Shown one piece after another: positions 1 through 5,570 of a stretch of 5,639 bases of DNA (positions are counted from its first letter, which is position 1; every line of letters starts with the position of its first letter). The notes beneath the pieces are model-generated. The model made no database searches. It was not told the DNA's origin and saw nothing but the letters and a program-made list of their open reading frames with translations. The DNA lies in NCBI RefSeq assembly GCF_002409645.1, contig NZ_DHNR01000003.1, forward strand, positions 1-5,639. Direction: 5' to 3'. Source of the stretch: Acetobacter sp. UBA5411. Its GTDB lineage: Bacteria > Pseudomonadota > Alphaproteobacteria > Acetobacterales > Acetobacteraceae. The translations under genes and the position numbers were made by a program.

Positions 1-63
1 AGCGACTTTTTCAACAGAATTAGACGAAAGCTGACACTCCCGCCCCATTACTTTCCACCGGCC

Positions 64-1776
64 TCAAACGCTCTCCGCCACCCAGTTCTTCCGTTTCGTC
101 GCCTTGCCGATCCCCGGATTCATGCAGTTGCACGGATCGAGCGAGCGGTAGTGGTCCAGCATTTCCTGCGGTGCCTGATAGAGGTGGCCGACATTATGCT
201 CGGCAGGGTATTTCGCACCACGAGCATCAAGGCCGGGCAGCATGGAATGTTCAACTTCCATGGCGTCATAACCCTTTTTCACGACGTAATCCTGATGCAT
301 CACATGGCACAGGAAGTGGCCGTAATAGAGTTTGACGATCAGCTTGTCCTCAATCTCTTTCGGTAGCGTCTCGAACCATTTCCGGTCATTGCGACGCAGG
401 GCGACATCAAGTGCGACAATATCCTGCGCCTCGCGGGGGTGAACGGCGCGATAACGGATGGCGGCACCAGCGGCGGCGAAGCGATGCAGGAAGGCGCGCT
501 TGCCTTCATCGTCAGTGCATTTGAAAAACTCGCCTGTCGCCTTGCCAAAGAATTCCGTCAGATAGGTTTCCACAGGGCCGGTCAGTTCGGCTGATACTTT
601 CAGCATCAAATGGTGTTCGAACCGGTCACGGTAGTTCAGCATCCGCTGCGGAAGCTGTTGGGGCAGAAGGGTGCTCAGGGTCTGCATGACCCGGTCACTG
701 AAATGTTCTGGCAGGAAGCCAAGTTTTTTGGCGTAGATATCGAAGCGGGACTTCAGGGCGAACATGGTCGGCAGCACTTTGGTGCCGCAGTAACGGATGA
801 CCGCAAACGTATCCTTGCCGTATTTTTCAGCAATGTTGAAAGCATCGCGGTGGATGTATTCACCGGCGATCGGCAGAGTGTCGAAACCTGTCAGTAAGTG
901 ACGGCGCAGGTCTTCCAGTTCATCGGTGCTGTTGGTTCCGATATAGAAAACGCTGGTGTTTTTCTCGGCCGGAAACGTGTCGAGACGCACGGCGAAGGTG
1001 ACCAACTTGCCCGCGCTACCGGCGGCCTCGTGCCAGCGATGTGGGTCGGCGTTGAAGCGGGCAGGGGTATCGGCGTCGATTTCACGAACATGGCTGATAT
1101 AATTGCCGTCATGGCCACGTCCGGCGTTCCAGTCGATATCGGCTTCGGAAAAGCTGCCCTCTTCCAGCTTGCGGAGCATGGCTTCCGGGTCATTGCCAAG
1201 CTGGATGCCCAGATGGTTGACGAGGCGAAGCTGTCCGTCCTCTCCAACCTGACCGAAAATCGCCATTTCAGTGTAAGCTGGTCCACGTTGCACAAGCGCG
1301 CCACCGGAGTTGTTGCTGACGCCACCTAGAACCGACGCACCGATACAGGAGGAACCGATCACCGAGTGAGGCTCGCGTCCGATCGCGGCCAGCTTGGCTT
1401 CCAGTTCATAAAGTGTGGCGCCCGGCAGGCACACGACCTGCTTGCCGTCGCCAATCAGATGCGAGCGATCCAGTCGCAGCGTGCTGATGAGCACGATATC
1501 GCGGTCATAATCGTTGCCGTCCGGTGTCGAGCCGCCCGTCAGGCCCGTGTTAGCGGCCTGCATGATGATGATCTTGCCGTCATCGGTGCAGGCTTTCGCC
1601 ACGCGCCAGAGTTCCACAAGCGAGCCGGGCTGGACGACAGCCAGCACCTTGCCAGCCCCAAAGCGAAAACCATGCGTGAAGCGGTAAGTGGAGGCGTCGC
1701 CAGTCATGACGTGCGCGTGACCGACAATGGTTTTCAGGGTGGAAATGAGTTCAGGGCTATTCTGGAGAGACGACAT
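64..1776 (-). CDS. dld: D-lactate dehydrogenase (quinone), FAD-dependent, membrane-associated
   Basis: Oxidises D-lactate to pyruvate and passes the electrons to the quinone pool at the cytoplasmic face of the inner membrane. The 570-residue product matches the remembered E. coli Dld (571 aa) almost end to end without gaps. The FAD-binding (PCMH/FAD_binding_4) domain is N-terminal and includes MQAANTGLTGGSTPDGNDY (residues 72-90) and the glycine/serine-rich stretch at 139-159 (SSCIGAS, SNNSGG). The family-specific central and C-terminal part carries FLHRFAAAGAAIRY, KLYYGHF, YPAEHNVGHLY (523-533) and MNPGIGK (552-558). It ends KRKNW plus a short tail, as in E. coli. The ATG at 1776 is preceded by only a weak AAGG about 11 nt upstream, but it fits the family start. 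No lactate permease or lldR/pdhR-type regulator lies beside it in the window. The family assignment is very secure; physiological use on D-lactate is inferred from the family. Confidence 0.97.
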   Translation of the reverse strand: MSSLQNSPELISTLKTIVGHAHVMTGDASTYRFTHGFRFGAGKVLAVVQPGSLVELWRVAKACTDDGKIIIMQAANTGLTGGSTPDGNDYDRDIVLISTLRLDRSHLIGDGKQVVCLPGATLYELEAKLAAIGREPHSVIGSSCIGASVLGGVSNNSGGALVQRGPAYTEMAIFGQVGEDGQLRLVNHLGIQLGNDPEAMLRKLEEGSFSEADIDWNAGRGHDGNYISHVREIDADTPARFNADPHRWHEAAGSAGKLVTFAVRLDTFPAEKNTSVFYIGTNSTDELEDLRRHLLTGFDTLPIAGEYIHRDAFNIAEKYGKDTFAVIRYCGTKVLPTMFALKSRFDIYAKKLGFLPEHFSDRVMQTLSTLLPQQLPQRMLNYRDRFEHHLMLKVSAELTGPVETYLTEFFGKATGEFFKCTDDEGKRAFLHRFAAAGAAIRYRAVHPREAQDIVALDVALRRNDRKWFETLPKEIEDKLIVKLYYGHFLCHVMHQDYVVKKGYDAMEVEHSMLPGLDARGAKYPAEHNVGHLYQAPQEMLDHYRSLDPCNCMNPGIGKATKRKNWVAESV

Positions 1777-1783
1777 TCTGAAA

Positions 1784-1817
1784 GGGCCTTGAAAGTTGTT
1801 GTTTTCTTATCTGGCCC
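1784..1817 (-). promoter_or_regulatory. possible 5'-UTR hairpin next to the dld ribosome-binding site
   Basis: On the minus strand the dld leader contains GGGCC (1817-1813) and, about 24 nt later, GGCCC (1788-1784), which can pair as a 5-bp GC stem. The second arm directly follows the weak AAGG that would serve as Shine-Dalgarno. If the stem forms it could limit ribosome access. It is short, with a long A-rich loop, so chance is quite possible. Confidence 0.2.
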
Positions 1818-1864
1818 ACCATAGAGCGCCAAACGGAAGAAAGGCAGTGCTCAGGGAGAGTTGA

Positions 1865-1894
1865 TGTATATTCTTTCGATATGGCAGATGTGAA
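1865..1894 (-). promoter_or_regulatory. candidate sigma-70-like promoter for dld
   Basis: Reading the minus strand, TTCACA (1894-1889, five of six matches to TTGACA) is followed after 18 bp by TATACA (1870-1865, four of six to TATAAT). A transcript would start near 1858 and carry a leader of about 80 nt before the dld ATG. The site lies downstream of the terminator of the neighbouring minus-strand gene, which is where an independent dld promoter would be expected. The match is moderate and no operator was recognised. Confidence 0.35.
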
Positions 1895-1969
1895 AAAGAT
1901 AAGATTTACGTCTGGAAAGGCCCAGTGTCGGCATCCTGTGACAGCCGATGACGATCAGATGCCAAGCAC

Positions 1970-2000
1970 AAAAAGATGAGGCCCTGTTGCACAGAGCCTC
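1970..2000 (-). terminator. Rho-independent terminator of the small exported-protein gene
   Basis: On the minus strand GAGGCTCTGT, the loop GCA and ACAGGGCCTC form a 10-bp stem (2000-1978) with one G-U pair. It is followed by ATC and a run of five T (1974-1970). It begins 31 nt after the stop codon of the gene ending at 2032. The U-G pair and the T tract exist only in the minus-strand transcript, which fixes its direction. It should insulate dld from upstream transcription. Confidence 0.87.
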
Positions 2001-2031
2001 GAATGTTCCACCTGACCATGTCCCGGAATGT

Positions 2032-2517
2032 TCAGCTTGTCGCGACCGTGCACGCGCCCTTGCGACCCGGCTCATGTTGAGCGGTAGCGGGCGAAGATGG
2101 GTCAATCAGATAGAAATCCGTGAAATTCTGTGCGCCCATCGCCTGAAAGACATGCCCGCTCGGATCGTAAAGCGTGCCCTGACTGGTGACGAGATGCGTC
2201 TCGGCCTTTCCTTCGGCGTTGCGCACTACAATCTCACCGCAGAGTGCGTAGGTATAGGATGGTTTGTCCGGGACGTTAATGACGGCGCGGCGTTGGGGCG
2301 TTTTTTCATCCAGCACCATGGTCGCCATCAGTTCGCCATCAATATAGAGCCGGGAAGTTTCGGAGACTTCCTGGGTCGCCTTGCCGTCTTCAACAACAAA
2401 CTGCGTGGCCCAGGCTGAACCACCTGTCAGAGCAGCCATCGTGACCAGCAGACAGGCGGCTTTCAGGGAACGATAGACGTAAGGGCGAGAAAAGCCCGAA
2501 AGAGTGCGTGCAGTCAT
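2032..2517 (-). CDS. small exported protein of unknown function
   Basis: I do not recognise this 161-residue protein. It starts with a typical Sec signal peptide: a basic n-region with Arg11, Arg16 and Lys19, a hydrophobic core at about residues 20-33, and a SAWA site giving probable cleavage after Ala37. The mature part (about 124 residues) is polar and looks beta-rich, with RLYIDGELMATMVLD and YALCGEIVVRNAEGK, and has two cysteines (93 and 156) that could form a periplasmic disulfide. No catalytic motif, lipobox or further membrane segment is visible. The reading frame is open up to a start at 2574, but the ATG at 2517 is chosen because GGAGAGAG lies 10 nt upstream and the signal peptide then has normal length. 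A strong terminator follows, so the gene appears to be a single transcription unit, divergent from prmC. The likely location is periplasmic or surface; the function is unknown. Confidence 0.85.
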   Translation of the reverse strand: MTARTLSGFSRPYVYRSLKAACLLVTMAALTGGSAWATQFVVEDGKATQEVSETSRLYIDGELMATMVLDEKTPQRRAVINVPDKPSYTYALCGEIVVRNAEGKAETHLVTSQGTLYDPSGHVFQAMGAQNFTDFYLIDPSSPATAQHEPGRKGACTVATS

Positions 2518-2527
2518 GAGAAACTGT

Positions 2528-2535
2528 CTCTCTCC
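2528..2535 (-). promoter_or_regulatory. Shine-Dalgarno site that sets the start at 2517
   Basis: GGAGAGAG on the minus strand ends 10 nt before the ATG at 2517. It lies inside the longer open frame that begins at 2574, so it argues for the shorter, 161-residue product with a normal signal peptide. Confidence 0.65.
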
Positions 2536-2597
2536 GGTAGTGAGATGCTCGCCATCAACCGGCGATATGTGCAAAAACCGATGTCATGAAACAGCTT

Positions 2598-2603
2598 TAT
2601 AAT
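2598..2603 (+). promoter_or_regulatory. TATAAT -10 element immediately upstream of prmC
   Basis: A perfect TATAAT ends five bases before the prmC ATG at 2609. Transcription normally begins six to seven bases past a -10 hexamer, which puts the start on the ATG itself. No good -35 hexamer is seen 15-18 bp upstream (the sequence there is A/C-rich), and there is no extended TGn motif. The core element is convincing by sequence, but the promoter as a whole is unproven. Confidence 0.5.
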
Positions 2604-2608
2604 ACGTT

Positions 2609-3463
2609 ATGACGCCTGCAGACGATAGCCGGGCAGGGGCTTTGATCCGGTGGGCGGCAGCGTATCTTGATGAACACGGGATCGAGCTGGCCCGCAGGGA
2701 AGCCCGGCTGCTGTTCGAACTGGCCTACAGCAGGGAGGTCAGTTGGCAACTGACGCATGCTGACGAAATCATGCCCGAGACAGAACTGTTTGCCGATTTC
2801 GTGCGGCGTCGCGGTGCGGGTGAGCCGATGGCCTATCTCAGTGGCAGGAAGGGCTTCTGGACGCTTGATCTGGAAGTCACGCCAGACACGCTGATCCCGC
2901 GTGGTGATACAGAGACGCTTGTGGAAGCGCTTCTTCGGTATCGCCCAGACCGTCACTCCGTGGCATCGGTGCTGGATCTTGGGACTGGAAGTGGCTGCCT
3001 GCTGCTGGCAGCACTGAATGAATACCCTCAGGCTTTCGGAATAGGGGTAGATCGTGCCGAAAGGACAGCGAGACAGGCACGGAAAAACGCGAAGCTGAAC
3101 GATCTGACGTCACGAGCGGATTTTGTGGTGGCTGACTGGAGTGATCCACTGAGTACCCGCTTCGACGTGGTTCTCTCCAATCCACCTTACATTCCGAAGA
3201 ACGATATTCCCGGCCTGATGAAAGACGTGGTGGCGTATGAGCCGGGCGCTGCTCTCGATGGCGGCGATGATGGGCTGGACGCTTACCGTCAGATCATTCC
3301 CAGACTGACGGACCTGCTGCAACCGCAAGGGCTGGCCATTCTGGAGTTTGGGATCGGTCAAGAGGAGGATGTGGCGAATATCGCCCGGATGGCCGGTCTA
3401 TCGGTTGTGGAACTCTGCGCCGATCTGGCGGGCATTACCCGAGCGATTGTTCTGTTGCGTTGA
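2609..3463 (+). CDS. prmC: peptide chain release factor N5-glutamine methyltransferase
   Basis: Methylates the glutamine of the GGQ motif in release factors RF1 and RF2 using S-adenosylmethionine, in the cytoplasm, which raises termination efficiency. The 284-residue protein is close to the E. coli PrmC/HemK length (277). The N-terminal helical substrate-recognition domain (about 1-75) includes ARREARLLFELA, followed by the linker GEPMAYLSG (71-79) and IPRGDTE (96-102). The Rossmann-fold methyltransferase domain has the SAM-binding DLGTGSG (123-129), the signature NPPY (191-194) that holds the target glutamine, and EPGAALDGGDDGL (211-223). The loop reads PRGDTE where E. coli has PRPDTE, a modest substitution. 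No prfA gene precedes it; it stands alone, divergent from a secreted-protein gene. The ATG at 2609 lacks a Shine-Dalgarno sequence but gives the expected N-terminus, and no better in-frame start is seen. Confidence 0.95.
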   Translation: MTPADDSRAGALIRWAAAYLDEHGIELARREARLLFELAYSREVSWQLTHADEIMPETELFADFVRRRGAGEPMAYLSGRKGFWTLDLEVTPDTLIPRGDTETLVEALLRYRPDRHSVASVLDLGTGSGCLLLAALNEYPQAFGIGVDRAERTARQARKNAKLNDLTSRADFVVADWSDPLSTRFDVVLSNPPYIPKNDIPGLMKDVVAYEPGAALDGGDDGLDAYRQIIPRLTDLLQPQGLAILEFGIGQEEDVANIARMAGLSVVELCADLAGITRAIVLLR

Positions 3464-3472
3464 GGCCATTCA

Positions 3473-3500
3473 TCAAGTCGGCGAGCTGCTGCCGACCTGA
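3473..3500. terminator. hairpin between convergent prmC and the carboxypeptidase gene
   Basis: GTCGGC (3477-3482) pairs with GCCGAC (3491-3496) around an 8-nt loop. Past one A-C mismatch the stem extends by TCA/TGA (3473-3475 with 3498-3500). It lies 10 nt after the prmC stop and 27 nt beyond the stop of the opposing gene, where a shared terminator would be expected. There is no proper T tract on either side, so it may only assist termination or protect 3' ends. Confidence 0.45.
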
Positions 3501-3526
3501 TTGTGAACAACGTCGAGAAAATTTGC

Positions 3527-4741
3527 TCAGGTTTTGGAACGATGCGCGGGTTTGGCTGCGCTATGGAGCGAACGGGAAGCCTCGCTGCTCTTGGCGTGCT
3601 TTGTGATGGGAGAGCGCGCCACCACAAAATGAATGATGCCGAGCTTCTTGAGGCGACCACCACGTGGTGCTTCAGCAACCTGAAGTGGCTGCTTTTTGCC
3701 TAGACCACTGGCTGCATAGAGACGCAGTTGATGACGTCGGGACGCAGCGCTGGTGCCGCGGGCAATGACAAGCGGCCGGGGAGCGATCGCTCTTCTTTCG
3801 ACTGGGGCGACGCCCTCATCCTGAAATCCCTGATCCATCAGGTCAGCCATTGTGCGGGTGCGTTCGGCATTGGAGGATGCGCCCATGACAACACCGACCA
3901 GCCGAACATTCTCACGAATGGCGGACGCCACGAGATTGAGACCTGCCTGCGCAGTGTAACCAGTCTTCATGCCGTCAGCGCCCGGATAAAACCGGAGCAT
4001 CGGATTGTGGTTCGGAATTTCATGCCCGTGAAAATAGAAAACGGGTGTCGAGAAGTAGTGGTAGTCCTCGGGAAAATCTGAAATCAGACGGCGTCCGAGG
4101 GTGGCCAGATCCCGTGCGGTCGTGACCTGATCCGGATCGGGAAGGCCGGACGCATTGCGGAAGGTTGTGGATGTCATGCCAAGCGCATGGGCCTGTGCTG
4201 TCATCATGGCGGCGAAACGCACTTCATCACCGCCGACCAGTTCACCAAGCGCACAGGCCGCGTCATTGGCCGACTTGGTGACAAGTCCGAGAATGGCCTG
4301 CTCCACTGTGATGTAGGAGCCCGGCACGAGTCCGAGTTTGGACGGTTCACGGGTGGCGGCTCTCACGGAAACGGGAACGGCCTGATCCAGAGAGATCTGG
4401 CCGTTACGCAGTGCCTGAAACGCCATGTACAGAGTCATCAGCTTTGTGAGGCTGGCAGGGTAACGCTGAAGGTCAGGATTAATTTGCGCCAGCACTGTGC
4501 CGGAGCGTGCGTCTTCGATGAAGGCGCTCACATGTCCGACATACTGGGCGCGGGCAGAATCGACCGCGAAAAGGGATGAGAGAACGAGTGTGGCTGCGAG
4601 TCCTTTTTTGGGTGCGCGCCTGACTATCGATAACTCATTGATTTTAGAAAGGAAATTTTTTGCCTTGGAACGAGCGGATCCGTCATTCACTTCGGAGAAA
4701 CAGGCCGGGAATCCACAGTTCTTTTTCATGGCGAAGCGCAC
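3527..4741 (-). CDS. D-alanyl-D-alanine carboxypeptidase (penicillin-binding protein, peptidase S11)
   Basis: Removes the terminal D-alanine from peptidoglycan pentapeptides in the periplasm (DacA/DacC/DacF group). All three active-site motifs are present: SLTK (97-100, nucleophile Ser97 and Lys100), SAN (157-159) and KTG (259-261). Gly-Leu-Pro-Asp-Pro after NAS and the HNPML region also fit the family. A hydrophobic core at about 47-60 followed by SARA gives probable signal cleavage after Ala65. The stretch before that core is unusually long, about 45 residues. The usual C-terminal PBP5_C beta domain is not recognisable; residues 335-404 form a basic tail with 16 Lys/Arg and two acidic residues. 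The start is GTG at 4741, with AGGA five nt upstream; ATG at 4729 is an alternative with a poorly spaced ribosome site. An in-frame TAA lies upstream. The family is certain; the precise paralogue name is not. Confidence 0.94.
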   Translation of the reverse strand: MRFAMKKNCGFPACFSEVNDGSARSKAKNFLSKINELSIVRRAPKKGLAATLVLSSLFAVDSARAQYVGHVSAFIEDARSGTVLAQINPDLQRYPASLTKLMTLYMAFQALRNGQISLDQAVPVSVRAATREPSKLGLVPGSYITVEQAILGLVTKSANDAACALGELVGGDEVRFAAMMTAQAHALGMTSTTFRNASGLPDPDQVTTARDLATLGRRLISDFPEDYHYFSTPVFYFHGHEIPNHNPMLRFYPGADGMKTGYTAQAGLNLVASAIRENVRLVGVVMGASSNAERTRTMADLMDQGFQDEGVAPVERRAIAPRPLVIARGTSAASRRHQLRLYAASGLGKKQPLQVAEAPRGGRLKKLGIIHFVVARSPITKHAKSSEASRSLHSAAKPAHRSKT

Positions 4742-4916
4742 AACAATCCTGATGGGTGTTTGGACAAGAGCTTAGCAGTGCCGAATCCATCGTCTAGAGG
4801 TAAAGTTACTAATATTTCGGAAAATGCAAAGCCGTCCGGGCGTTTGTGCGCAACAACTTTTTAAGAAAAATGGCGGCAAGGTGACAGGGTCACTCTGTGC
4901 ACAACGCAGACTGACC

Positions 4917-4954
4917 ATCAGAAAGGGTTCCGCTGGTCCGGTTCCTGATTTTTT
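4917..4954 (+). terminator. weak intrinsic-terminator-like hairpin upstream of clpS
   Basis: ATCAG (4917-4921) can pair with CTGAT (4945-4949), with two further A-T pairs beyond an A-C mismatch, and TTTTTT (4949-4954) follows. A competing pairing of GACCA (4913-4917) with TGGTC (4935-4939) overlaps the same 5' arm, an arrangement that could act as an anti-terminator. The stem is short with a large loop, so this is only a candidate, either for an upstream short transcript or for attenuation before clpS. Confidence 0.3.
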
Positions 4955-5046
4955 GTTTCCTTGCGCAGTCGGGCGGTTTAGAGAAGCACGATAAGCGTGG
5001 CAGCCCGGCCTTCTCTGTCAGGAAGAGCGAGGGGAAATTTCGCCGC

Positions 5047-5050
5047 GGAG
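5047..5050 (+). promoter_or_regulatory. Shine-Dalgarno GGAG that favours the GTG start of clpS
   Basis: GGAG ends seven nt before the GTG at 5058 and 16 nt before the in-frame ATG at 5067. The spacing favours GTG initiation and a product three residues longer. Confidence 0.6.
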
Positions 5051-5057
5051 CAGCCGA

Positions 5058-5387
5058 GTGAGTTTCATGACGGAGAATTCAGAAGACAACACATCGGATA
5101 TCGGCGTTCTGGTCAGGGCTGTTCCCAAGACCAGAAAGCCGTCGATGTACAAGGTCCTCATGCTGAATGACGACTACACGCCCATGGAATTCGTCGTGCA
5201 TGTGCTGGAGCGGTTTTTTAACAAAAATCGCGATGAAGCCACCAATATCATGCTGCATGTGCACAAGAAGGGCGTGGGAGTCTGCGGCGTCTTCACGTAC
5301 GAGGTTGCCGAAAGCAAGGTGTCCCTCGTCATGGATCTGGCAAGACAGAACCAGCATCCTCTTCAATGCACTATAGAGCGCGACTGA
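5058..5387 (+). CDS. clpS: ATP-dependent Clp protease adaptor ClpS
   Basis: Binds proteins with bulky N-terminal residues (N-degrons) and delivers them to the N-domain of ClpA for degradation by ClpAP in the cytoplasm. The 109-residue product is the usual size (E. coli 106) and aligns closely with E. coli ClpS: KPSMYKVLMLNDDYTPMEFVVHVLERFF, then ATNIMLHVHKKGVGVCGVFT and HPLQCTIE at the end. N-degron pocket residues are conserved: Asn37, Asp38 and Asp39 (E. coli 34-36), Thr41, Met43 (E. coli Met40), Met65 (Met62), His69 (His66) and Leu102 (Leu99). The short acidic N-terminal extension (about 1-22) is variable in the family and engages ClpA. The start is GTG at 5058 by ribosome-site spacing; ATG at 5067 is possible. 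clpA, commonly next downstream, is absent: the following gene is on the opposite strand, so its ClpA must be encoded elsewhere. Confidence 0.96.
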   Translation: MSFMTENSEDNTSDIGVLVRAVPKTRKPSMYKVLMLNDDYTPMEFVVHVLERFFNKNRDEATNIMLHVHKKGVGVCGVFTYEVAESKVSLVMDLARQNQHPLQCTIERD

Positions 5388-5441
5388 AAACAGCGGGCTT
5401 TGATCTGACAGCGCGATTCGATTGTATGGGGCGGAGGCTTT

Positions 5442-5559
5442 AACCGGGCCTGTCCGGTAGCACGCCCGCGGCCTGAGATCAGGTGCGGCTGCAATCTTCA
5501 GTAAACTGAACAGATTTATTCAGGAAAACAGGGCGCTGCCGCGTAGGACAGGCCCCGTT
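5442..5559 (+). ncRNA. candidate structured RNA (or small palindromic element) between clpS and a converging gene
   Basis: A long interrupted stem closes this element. GGGCCTGTCC (5446-5455) pairs perfectly with GGACAGGCCC (5546-5555). GGTAGC (5456-5461) pairs with GCTGCC (5535-5540) after a 5-nt bulge on the right. GCCC (5464-5467) pairs with GGGC (5531-5534) after a 2-nt bulge on the left. AAC/GTT adds three outer pairs beyond a C-C mismatch. Inside are two hairpins: 5468-5486 (seven pairs, loop AGAT) and 5494-5515 (eight pairs, loop TAAA, 2-nt bulge), then an A/T-rich single strand at 5516-5530. Both wobble pairs (5458-5538 and 5471-5484) are G-U only on the plus strand. No T tract or clear promoter is seen. 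I recognise no known RNA family in it; a MITE-like palindrome is the alternative. Confidence 0.42.
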
Positions 5560-5570
5560 CTGTTACGACT

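Larger units (their letters stand above)
4742..5057. other. 316-bp divergent intergenic region without a convincing gene
   Basis: This gap separates the minus-strand carboxypeptidase from plus-strand clpS, so it must hold promoters for both, yet I find no pair of good -35/-10 hexamers on either strand. It contains a perfect short inverted repeat GTGAC-AGG-GTCAC (4881-4893), an imperfect TTGTGC/GCAACAA dyad (4844-4856) and a T-tract hairpin at 4917-4954. In many alphaproteobacteria a phasin gene sits near this position; none is seen here. The only plus-strand open frame (4824-4994, 56 codons) lacks a ribosome site. Confidence 0.6.

Noticed and set aside
1..63. Terminator or gene downstream of dld
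   Set aside because: No stable hairpin with a T tract and no supported open frame is visible in these 63 bases.
1366..1824. Open frame of 152 codons on the plus strand opposite the 5' end of dld
   Set aside because: It is antisense to a gene with strong full-length homology, shows no recognisable protein features and follows from the codon bias of the other strand. The same applies to 898-1329 and 610-897.
1851..2105. Open frame of 84 codons on the minus strand across the gap upstream of dld
   Set aside because: It overlaps the end of the exported-protein gene in another frame and runs through that gene's intrinsic terminator, so it is unlikely to be translated.
2599..2604. TATTAT on the minus strand as a -10 for the exported-protein gene
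   Set aside because: It is only the reverse reading of the near-palindromic prmC -10 region, and no -35 lies at a suitable distance inside prmC.
4824..4994. Plus-strand open frame of 56 codons in the gap before clpS
   Set aside because: No Shine-Dalgarno sequence, no recognisable motif, and it runs through the hairpin and T tract at 4917-4954. A chance frame is more likely.
5474..5486. CTGAGA motif followed by nearby TGATC-like sequence, suggestive of a TPP riboswitch
   Set aside because: The order and spacing of the conserved THI elements are absent. The motif is simply part of the CCTGAGATCAGG palindrome, and no start codon follows on the plus strand.
5446..5555. tRNA or SRP (4.5S) RNA
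   Set aside because: The end stem resembles an acceptor arm, but there is no T-arm consensus, anticodon arm or CCA end, and the GGAAGCAGCC-type SRP loop is absent.
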